Part shown: in pieces, positions 1-5,051 of the stretch
How positions within the stretch are numbered: position 1 is the stretch's first letter
Layout: every line of letters starts with the position of its first letter
Origin: an uncultured Spirochaetaceae bacterium
GTDB taxonomy: Bacteria; Spirochaetota; Spirochaetia; Treponematales; Treponemataceae
Assembly: GCA_902766345.1 (NCBI GenBank)
Contig: CACXDK010000005.1
Location: forward strand, 1-8,107
DNA: 8,107 nucleotides
Direction of reading: 5' to 3'
Position numbers and translations under genes: made by a program
The notes under the pieces: generated by a model
Told to the model about the DNA's origin: nothing
What the model saw: the letters and a program-made list of their open reading frames with translations, nothing else
The model's database searches: none

Positions 1-312
1 ATGTATGTCAACAACCTTTCCATCCACAATAGTACATCCATTCTCAAACGACTTGATGTACATGACACGTTTTGCAAAAAATGCAAGTCCGACTATGATA
101 AACAGCGAAAATACAGCAAGAAGAATAAAGTCTGACGTACAAACCAGTTCCATAGGTCTGTTAATAAGGCTCAGCATTTTCTGAAAGTCGATATCCTTCT
201 TTATTAATGAATAAAAAGCAAGAAATCCTGCTCCTATAACTGGAAATAAACCCGACAATGTTAAACCATAATCATTTCTTATTGCCTTTTTTAAATTCAT
301 CTTACATTCCAT
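1..312 (-). CDS. Unrecognised small membrane protein, N-terminal part (runs off left edge)
   Basis: An open frame of 104 codons starts at ATG 312 and is still open at position 1, so only the N-terminal part is visible. I chose the ATG at 312 because GGAG lies 6 nt upstream (319-322); the in-frame ATG at 300 would sit 18 nt from it. The visible part begins with a basic stretch (KKAIRND, residues 8-14). It has two hydrophobic segments, about residues 16-37 and 60-82, joined by a short polar loop. After the second segment the sequence reads SFENGCTIVDGKVVDI, a turn-and-strand pattern seen after the membrane segment in DUF3592-like proteins. That resemblance is weak and I assign no function. The gene follows aroF by 57 nt in the same direction, so it may be co-transcribed or may use the weak promoter-like TATAAT at 361-366. 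Confidence 0.6.
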   Translation of the reverse strand, partial: MECKMNLKKAIRNDYGLTLSGLFPVIGAGFLAFYSLIKKDIDFQKMLSLINRPMELVCTSDFILLAVFSLFIIVGLAFFAKRVMYIKSFENGCTIVDGKVVDIH

Positions 313-332
313 AAAATACTCCAGCAAGTAAA

Positions 333-359
333 CATGTTCAGATGTTACGTCCGAACATG
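333..359 (-). terminator. Hairpin between aroF and the downstream membrane gene, possible weak terminator
   Basis: Arms 333-342 and 350-359 form a 10-bp stem (nine Watson-Crick pairs and one G-U) around a 7-nt loop, 11 nt past the aroF stop codon. On the minus strand only three U follow (330-332), so it is a poor intrinsic terminator. It may instead be an RNA-stabilising or processing hairpin. A perfect TATAAT lies just upstream on the same strand (361-366), but the hexamer 17 nt further up is only TAGAAG. A promoter for the membrane gene is therefore possible but weakly supported. Confidence 0.35.
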
Positions 360-369
360 CATTATAAAA

Positions 370-1404
370 TTACAGAGTCTTGCCTTCTACTGCTGCATAC
401 TTACCAAGCTTGTCACAGAGAGCTTCAAACTGATCAGGAGTAAGCTGCTGAGAAGCATCGCTCAAAGCCTTTTCAGGATGGCAGTGAACTTCAATTTCAA
501 GACCGTCAGCACCAGCAGCAACAGCAGCCTGAGCAAGAACAGGAACCATCCAGCGAATTCCGCAGGCATGACTAGGATCAATAACAACAGGGAGATGTGA
601 AACCTTATGAAGATAAGGAACAGCACTCAAATCAAGGCAGTTACGTGTGTAAGAATCATAAGTACGAATGCCGCGCTCACAAAGAATAACATTTTCATTG
701 CCATTAGCCATGATATACTCAGCAGACATTAAAAGCTCGCTGATTGTGCCTGAAAGACCTCTCTTTAACAATACAGGCTTTTTAGTCTTTCCAAGTTCTT
801 TAAGAAGATCAAAGTTCTGGAAGTTTCTTGCACCAATCTGAATTAAGTCTACATTTTCAAAATATTTAAGTTCTGAAATAGCCATAAGCTCAGTACAAAT
901 AGGTAGACCTGTCTCTTTTTTAGCAAGTTCCAAAAGCTTAATGCCTTCAACGCCCATTCCCTGAAAACTGTATGGAGAAGTTCTTGGCTTGTAAGCACCG
1001 CCGCGCAAAAGCCTTGCACCAGCTTTTTTTACAGCATGAGCAGCATCCAGAATTTGCTGCTCACTTTCAACAGAACAAGGACCTGCAATAAGAGGAACAG
1101 ATTTTCCGTCACCAATAGAACAAGCTGTAACGCCTGTCTGACCGCCATCAATAGTAATTACAGTATTTTCAGGGTGGAAGGAACGGCTAGCCATCTTATA
1201 CGGAGCAGAAACACGCTCCGCACTTTCTACAACATCATTTGCAAGAAAATCTTCAGGGTCAATTTTTGAAGTATCACCCAAAAGTCCAACGATAGTCTTG
1301 TCAACACCTTTAGAAATGTGAACACCAAAGCCCTTTCCCTGAATTTCATCAAGAAAAGCCTTTACAGACTCATCTCCAGCACCCTTCTTTAAAACCAAAA
1401 TCAT
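370..1404 (-). CDS. aroF: 3-deoxy-7-phosphoheptulonate (DAHP) synthase, type I-beta with ferredoxin-like regulatory domain
   Basis: This cytoplasmic enzyme condenses phosphoenolpyruvate and erythrose 4-phosphate to DAHP, the first step of the shikimate pathway to Tyr, Phe and Trp. The protein has 344 residues, a usual length for the Thermotoga-like I-beta class. Residues 1-70 (MILVLKKGAG onward) form the ferredoxin-like domain, which in family members mediates feedback inhibition by Tyr or Phe. The barrel follows, with AGPCSVE at 107-113, RGGAYKPRTSPYSFQG at 134-149, IGARNFQNFDLL at 190-201, CERGIRTYDSYTRN at 242-255, DPSHACG at 276-282 and EVHCHPEKALSDASQQL from 305. By comparison with the family, C110, H279, E305 and D316 are the likely metal ligands, and all are present. 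The start is ATG 1404 because GGAGGA lies 7 nt upstream; a TTG at 1431 would extend the frame but breaks the family N-terminus. Upstream lies an aromatic-codon attenuator. The symbol aroF is a class name; aroG or aroA(G) is used in some genomes. Confidence 0.95.
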   Translation of the reverse strand: MILVLKKGAGDESVKAFLDEIQGKGFGVHISKGVDKTIVGLLGDTSKIDPEDFLANDVVESAERVSAPYKMASRSFHPENTVITIDGGQTGVTACSIGDGKSVPLIAGPCSVESEQQILDAAHAVKKAGARLLRGGAYKPRTSPYSFQGMGVEGIKLLELAKKETGLPICTELMAISELKYFENVDLIQIGARNFQNFDLLKELGKTKKPVLLKRGLSGTISELLMSAEYIMANGNENVILCERGIRTYDSYTRNCLDLSAVPYLHKVSHLPVVIDPSHACGIRWMVPVLAQAAVAAGADGLEIEVHCHPEKALSDASQQLTPDQFEALCDKLGKYAAVEGKTL

Positions 1405-1411
1405 ACGTCTA

Positions 1412-1417
1412 TCCTCC
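1412..1417 (-). promoter_or_regulatory. Ribosome binding site of aroF
   Basis: GGAGGA on the minus strand lies 7 nt before ATG 1404. This fixes the aroF start and excludes the upstream in-frame TTG at 1431, which would place this site inside the coding region. It sits 25 nt beyond the last U of the attenuator terminator, so aroF is translated only from read-through transcripts. Confidence 0.85.
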
Positions 1418-1442
1418 AGTATGCAAAACAATACAAAATCAT

Positions 1443-1475
1443 AAAAAAAGGGAGCCTTTCATTCGGAAGGCTCCC
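1443..1475 (-). terminator. Attenuator: intrinsic terminator in the aroF leader
   Basis: On the minus strand GGGAGCCTT (1475-1467) and AAGGCTCCC (1458-1450) form a perfect 9-bp stem around an 8-nt loop. Seven U follow directly (1449-1443). This is a textbook rho-independent terminator. It lies inside the transcript leader, upstream of the aroF ribosome binding site and downstream of the aroF promoter, so it must be conditional. The plus strand has no T run after the stem, so it works in one direction only. Confidence 0.9.
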
Positions 1476-1530
1476 TGTAAGCTACTGATTAACCAGCAAC
1501 ACAACACACGCTATTCAGCGAACACTTCCG
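1464..1530 (-). promoter_or_regulatory. Candidate antiterminator pairing in the aroF leader
   Basis: CGGAAG at 1530-1525, inside codons 30-32 of the leader ORF, is the exact complement of CUUCCG at 1469-1464, which belongs to the 5' arm and loop of the terminator. Pairing these six bases would break the inner part of the terminator stem. A second, mutually exclusive partner is GGUUCUC (1546-1540, codons 25-27), which can pair over 7 bp with GGGAGCC (1475-1469) using two G-U pairs. A ribosome finishing at the leader stop codon (1517-1515) would cover CGGAAG and favour the terminator, whereas stalling on the earlier aromatic codons would leave it free. Found by eye; no folding energies were computed. 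Confidence 0.5.
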
Positions 1531-1619
1531 CGACACAATGAGAACCAATAATAGCTAAAGTAAAAGTAAGCCAGCATAGAGAAATTGATAATCTGCGCCC
1601 AACGGGTTGTATTACTCAT
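1515..1619 (-). CDS. aroF leader peptide rich in Tyr/Phe/Trp codons
   Basis: This is a 34-codon frame from ATG 1619 to TGA 1517-1515. Codons 17-27 read AYFYFSYYWFS, so eight of the nine codons from 18 to 26 (1568-1542) are aromatic: four Tyr, three Phe and one Trp. Another Trp is codon 7 and another Phe codon 13. Such density in a short frame between a strong promoter and a terminator-antiterminator is the hallmark of ribosome-mediated attenuation, as in the pheA and trp leaders. The encoded enzyme makes the common precursor of all three amino acids, which fits the mixed codons. No Shine-Dalgarno is visible. The predicted transcript starts about 4 nt before ATG 1619, which suggests near-leaderless initiation. 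An in-frame ATG at 1577 (codon 15) would give a 20-residue peptide but also lacks a ribosome site. Confidence 0.8.
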   Translation of the reverse strand: MSNTTRWAQIINFSMLAYFYFSYYWFSLCRGSVR

Positions 1620-1629
1620 AATTAGTAAG

Positions 1630-1658
1630 ATATTACATTAGTATAATGTTTCTGTCAA
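1630..1658 (-). promoter_or_regulatory. Sigma-70 type promoter for aroF
   Basis: On the minus strand a perfect -35 TTGACA (1658-1653) is separated by 17 nt from -10 TAATAT (1635-1630), one mismatch from consensus. Initiation about 7 nt downstream falls near the A at 1623, which gives a leader RNA of roughly 220 nt before aroF. The DNA upstream of the -35 is rich in A and T runs. This is a strong promoter by sequence, as expected for a gene then controlled by attenuation. Confidence 0.85.
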
Positions 1659-1690
1659 GAGAAAAGCTTTCAAAAAAACAGCTATTTTCT

Positions 1691-1719
1691 TTGCTATTAA
1701 AAACATTCCATGCTATAAT
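1691..1719 (+). promoter_or_regulatory. Extended -10 promoter for the chemoreceptor gene
   Basis: TTGCTA (1691-1696) and a consensus TATAAT (1714-1719) are separated by 17 nt. TG at 1711-1712 gives an extended -10 (TGCTATAAT). Transcription would start near 1726, about 30 nt before the chemoreceptor ATG. It is divergent from the aroF promoter, with the two -35 elements 32 nt apart. There is no sign of a sigma-28 flagellar promoter. Confidence 0.7.
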
Positions 1720-1739
1720 ATTTCTATATTTAGAAATAT
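1718..1739 (+). repeat. Perfect inverted repeat over the chemoreceptor transcription start
   Basis: ATATTTCTA (1718-1726) and TAGAAATAT (1731-1739) are perfect 9-bp arms around TATT. The repeat begins in the last bases of the -10 element and spans the expected start site. It ends 4 nt before the ribosome binding site GAGGAG (1744-1749). It could be an operator for a dimeric repressor or a hairpin at the 5' end of the mRNA; the sequence alone does not decide. Confidence 0.55.
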
Positions 1740-1757
1740 GGAAGAGGAGTTAACTAA

Positions 1758-3518
1758 ATGTTTTTCGAAAAAAAATCTAACGACAGAATGAGTGCAAAAA
1801 AACTCTTTATTGGAACTCTCATTCCTTTACTTGTCATTACCTTCATGGCAGGAATAATCCTTGCATTTATTTCTAACAAACTTATTGGAAATTATGTTCA
1901 TGCAGAAACTTCAGCAACCATTGAACATCTAAATTCACAAATTTCAGATTACATTTCGCCAGCAGTAACAAATGTTGAAAACTTCTCAAACTTTGCAAAA
2001 TCTGCAGACGGCAATGAAACTCTGCAGAATCTTTGCGAAACCTTTGCACAGAGCCTAACTTACGCACTTTCCTTCTACTATGCAACGGAAGACTTTCATA
2101 CAGGTAAAAATAAAGGGTTTTACGCAGACAGCGACCGTTGGGATCCTCCTGCAGACTGGATTCCAAAACAAAGAGACTGGTTCCGTAACGCAGTAGCAAA
2201 AGACGGTGCAGTTTCATTTGAAGAAGCATATATAGATGCAATGACAAACGAACTGTGCTTTACAATAGCAAAAGCTGTAAAAAACAACAGTGGAAAAATA
2301 AAAGGCGTTGTAGCAAATGATCTTAGACTTTCAAGCCTTGCCAGCATGATTCAGGAAGTACAGATTTCACCAAGAAGTCATATATACCTGCTCAGTAGCG
2401 ATGGGAAATACATGACAAATGATGATGAAACAAAAATCATGAACGTAAACTATTTTGATGATTCAAAAATTCCATATTCACAGCAAGAATATCTTGACGG
2501 TACTCCAAAAACTTTAATTTCAGGCAAAACTTTCTACGCCATAAAACAAATAAACAAAACCCCGTGGTTTATTGCAGTCGAAGGACCAGTTTTGGATTTT
2601 ACAGGAAAAGCAAAAACCACAACCCTCATATTTGAAATCATCCTCATCGCATTCAGCGTATTCTTTGCACTCATAAACATACAGTTCATCATGAAGATGA
2701 TATCTGGGGAAAAATCCTTAGGCGAAAAGATTCTTTCAGAAACACAGGGACTTGCCGCAGCAGCAAAAGAAAATGCCGCAACAGCACAGGATCAGACAGC
2801 CGCCGTAAAAGAAATTGTAGCTACAATGGAAGATGACAACGAGCTTTCTGCAAATATCTCGCGGAAAATAAAAGATGTTGCCAGCGTTGCTGGAAAGACA
2901 AGTGACGATGTTTGTGAAGGAGTAAAATCTATAGAGCAGAATGTATTACAGCTTATGGATATTGCAGCGGCAAATAAAAATACAATAGAAGGCATAAAAA
3001 ATCTCAGTGATAAAATAGAAAACATCTGGGATATAGTCACCCTCATTAACAGTGTTGCGGATCAGGCAAAAATCATAGCATTTAATGCCGAACTTGAAGC
3101 AAGCAGTGCTGGCGAAGCTGGAAAGAACTTCCACATCGTTGCAACTGAAATCCGTCGCCTTGCAGACGGCATCATAGACGGAACAAAAGAAATAAAAGAA
3201 AAGATTGGTGAAATTCAAAAGAGTTCTGACAGTCTTATTATTGCAAGTGAAAGCGGTACAGAAAAAATCAACAACGGAGTTGCCAACGCCAACATTCTAA
3301 AAGAAAGCTTTGAAAGCATAAAGAATGCTTCGGAAATAACAGCTAGCAGTGCAAACGACATTACTAAAATCATTCAGCAGCAGGCAGTTGCCAGTGAACA
3401 GATTCTTGTTACACTCAGACAGATAGCATCTGGTGCTGAAAGCTTTAATGCCGCAACCGAAAACATATCTTCTGCATCACAGAACCTCAGGAACATTGCA
3501 GAAGACTTAAACAAATAA
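1758..3518 (+). CDS. Methyl-accepting chemotaxis protein with dCache sensor domain, no HAMP
   Basis: This is a transmembrane chemoreceptor of 586 residues that would signal through CheW and CheA to the flagellar motor. The first transmembrane segment is about residues 16-39 and the second about 287-312. Between them is a periplasmic domain of some 245 residues with the dCache pattern R139-D-W141-F142, then Y158-I-D160 and D188 in VVANDL. This spacing resembles the dCache amino-acid-binding signature, with F in place of the second aromatic Tyr. No HAMP domain follows the second membrane segment. The coiled-coil signalling domain begins almost at once (about 318-586), with its tip near 424-468 (QAKIIAFNAELEASSAGEAG, 436-455). 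N443, E447 and E453 match conserved tip residues, but the usual Arg of EAAR is Ser450. There is no C-terminal NWETF-type tether. ATG 1758 has GAGGAG 8 nt upstream. It stands alone, divergent from aroF and convergent with the arg operon. Confidence 0.92.
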   Translation: MFFEKKSNDRMSAKKLFIGTLIPLLVITFMAGIILAFISNKLIGNYVHAETSATIEHLNSQISDYISPAVTNVENFSNFAKSADGNETLQNLCETFAQSLTYALSFYYATEDFHTGKNKGFYADSDRWDPPADWIPKQRDWFRNAVAKDGAVSFEEAYIDAMTNELCFTIAKAVKNNSGKIKGVVANDLRLSSLASMIQEVQISPRSHIYLLSSDGKYMTNDDETKIMNVNYFDDSKIPYSQQEYLDGTPKTLISGKTFYAIKQINKTPWFIAVEGPVLDFTGKAKTTTLIFEIILIAFSVFFALINIQFIMKMISGEKSLGEKILSETQGLAAAAKENAATAQDQTAAVKEIVATMEDDNELSANISRKIKDVASVAGKTSDDVCEGVKSIEQNVLQLMDIAAANKNTIEGIKNLSDKIENIWDIVTLINSVADQAKIIAFNAELEASSAGEAGKNFHIVATEIRRLADGIIDGTKEIKEKIGEIQKSSDSLIIASESGTEKINNGVANANILKESFESIKNASEITASSANDITKIIQQQAVASEQILVTLRQIASGAESFNAATENISSASQNLRNIAEDLNK

Positions 3519-3521
3519 GAT

Positions 3522-5027
3522 TTATTTTTCTTCGTATGAAAGAATAATCGGACGAATATCTGACGGATACACATCTGCAGCCTTAATTACATAAGGTTGC
3601 AGAACAACACGGTTTTTATTCGAAGCCACACCTTCATCCGTAGAAGAATAAACAATCAGATACGTGCCAATAAAAAATGGTGTAGAAGTTTCGGAACGGA
3701 ACTGAACAAAGCCTTTATCCGCAATCTGCAGAGGAATATACTCCCCCTTGTCAGATATATTGTCACCAGAAACAGTATACGTACCATTTTCAAACACAAC
3801 ATCCGTACCGTCTGTAGACTTCCAGCCATGCTTATCTTCAAAATTCTTAATGTATTCATCTGCAATGTATACAGGCTTTTCCTTGTCATAGAAAGCAGTT
3901 GAAAACTTCATTTTTTTATATTCGCCGTTCCAGACGTTTTCTTCGCTGATTACCATGCGAACAGCATCTTGAATCATAACACGGATTTCATTGGAAGATA
4001 AAAGAGAAATATTTACATTACGCTGCAATGTATCAATTTCAAAATTAGTAGAAGAAATATACATTCCGCGGTAATGCAAGGAACTATTCTGCCAGTTGTA
4101 AACCTCTTCGTCATCACCCATCAAAAAGATAATCTGCTTTCCGTAACGATCAAAAAACAGATAGCGGTAATCGTCCGAAGTTTTACCAGGTTTATACCAA
4201 AGCCCGTCTAAAAAGCCAGTAAAAGACTCTACAGTGCCGTCAAGAATGCCAGCAAGTTCCTTAGCTTCTACATAACTACCCTTCACACGAACCTGACGGG
4301 TCTGTACATACTTTTTCTGAGAGCCATCCCACTCCCAGCAAGTCTGTATCTGATCAGGACTAGACGGATTTTCTTCATCCGAACTATAAGACCAGATAGC
4401 AAAACTTTTTCCGCGTGCAAGGCTCTGATCATAAGATTCATCGCGTTCAATCTGCTCTATATAAATTGAACCGTTGCTCTGTAAATCGACAATCTGATTA
4501 AGATTAACTTTTCCATTCTTAGTTTCTATAAAATAAGCCTGTAATACAGCATTACCGCCCTGATCAAAGCCCTGATACACAAGAGACACCCTATGGTCTC
4601 CAACAAGATCCATGCCTGTATATGAAAAAGTCTTAACCTGAGTTACGCGAGTAGCAATCTGAGCAACTCTAGTGTACTGATATTTCTGCACGTCATACAG
4701 ACCAACAAGCAGCTGTAAATATGGGCTTTCAGCACTTTTTATTGCATTAATCTGATCCTCATAGCCGTCACCGTTAAAATCCATGCTTACAATATTAATA
4801 AGGGTTTCATCTGGCGAAAGAGGAATGAGAGATTCTATTACACTGTCATCTTTTATTATGGAAGAATTGCTGGATGCATGCTCACCGACAGATTCCGCCT
4901 GAGGAATAACGGTTTTTGCAAAAGGCATCTGCTTTTGGGTTGTATTAAAATAGTGCCTGCTGACCAGCACGAATGCCAGTACAGAGGCAACAATAACGAA
5001 TACGACAACAACAAATTGTTTTTTCAT
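3522..5027 (-). CDS. Exported or membrane-anchored protein of unknown function, last gene of the arg operon
   Basis: I do not recognise this protein with confidence. From ATG 5027 it has 501 residues. It opens MKKQF and a strongly hydrophobic stretch to about residue 23 with no lipobox Cys, so it is a signal anchor or signal peptide and the rest is probably periplasmic. A Ser-rich, charged linker runs to about 75. DFNGDGYED at 83-91 has the spacing of a calcium-binding loop (DxNxDGxxD) as in FG-GAP or EF-hand-like repeats, and GMDLVGDHRVSLVYQG at 138-153 looks like a degenerate second copy. The C-terminal third (about 399-460, W402, DGTDVVFENGTY, GEYIPLQI) alternates polar and hydrophobic residues like a beta barrel. 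A treponemal pallilysin-like adhesin is one possibility, at low confidence. A TTG at 5042 would add five residues. Neither start has a clear ribosome site; ATG 5027 begins 24 nt after the argD stop, so re-initiation or coupling is likely. Confidence 0.75.
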   Translation of the reverse strand: MKKQFVVVVFVIVASVLAFVLVSRHYFNTTQKQMPFAKTVIPQAESVGEHASSNSSIIKDDSVIESLIPLSPDETLINIVSMDFNGDGYEDQINAIKSAESPYLQLLVGLYDVQKYQYTRVAQIATRVTQVKTFSYTGMDLVGDHRVSLVYQGFDQGGNAVLQAYFIETKNGKVNLNQIVDLQSNGSIYIEQIERDESYDQSLARGKSFAIWSYSSDEENPSSPDQIQTCWEWDGSQKKYVQTRQVRVKGSYVEAKELAGILDGTVESFTGFLDGLWYKPGKTSDDYRYLFFDRYGKQIIFLMGDDEEVYNWQNSSLHYRGMYISSTNFEIDTLQRNVNISLLSSNEIRVMIQDAVRMVISEENVWNGEYKKMKFSTAFYDKEKPVYIADEYIKNFEDKHGWKSTDGTDVVFENGTYTVSGDNISDKGEYIPLQIADKGFVQFRSETSTPFFIGTYLIVYSSTDEGVASNKNRVVLQPYVIKAADVYPSDIRPIILSYEEK

Positions 5028-5051
5028 TCGTTCATGATACAAAAGACACGA

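Noticed and set aside
331..359. LexA-like palindrome (GAACATGTT) after aroF
   Set aside because: It is just one arm of the hairpin at 333-359. The match to a Gram-positive SOS box is incomplete and I know of no matching treponemal box.
1405..1431. Extended aroF start at TTG 1431 adding nine residues
   Set aside because: The strong GGAGGA at 1412-1417 lies inside that extension and serves ATG 1404; the family N-terminus begins at MILVLKKG.
3501..3533. AT-rich stem (AAATAA with TTATTT, 3513-3518 and 3522-3527) joining the convergent stops of the chemoreceptor and the arg-operon end gene, possible bidirectional terminator
   Set aside because: The stem is six A-T pairs only; the GAAGA/TCTTC extension needs a large bulge. 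The two genes end 3 nt apart and I see no GC-rich terminator for either.
5024..5035. Four-codon mini-ORF (ATG AAC GAA TGA) whose stop overlaps the ATG at 5027
   Set aside because: It could act in start-stop coupling, but it is too short to separate from chance and has no ribosome site.
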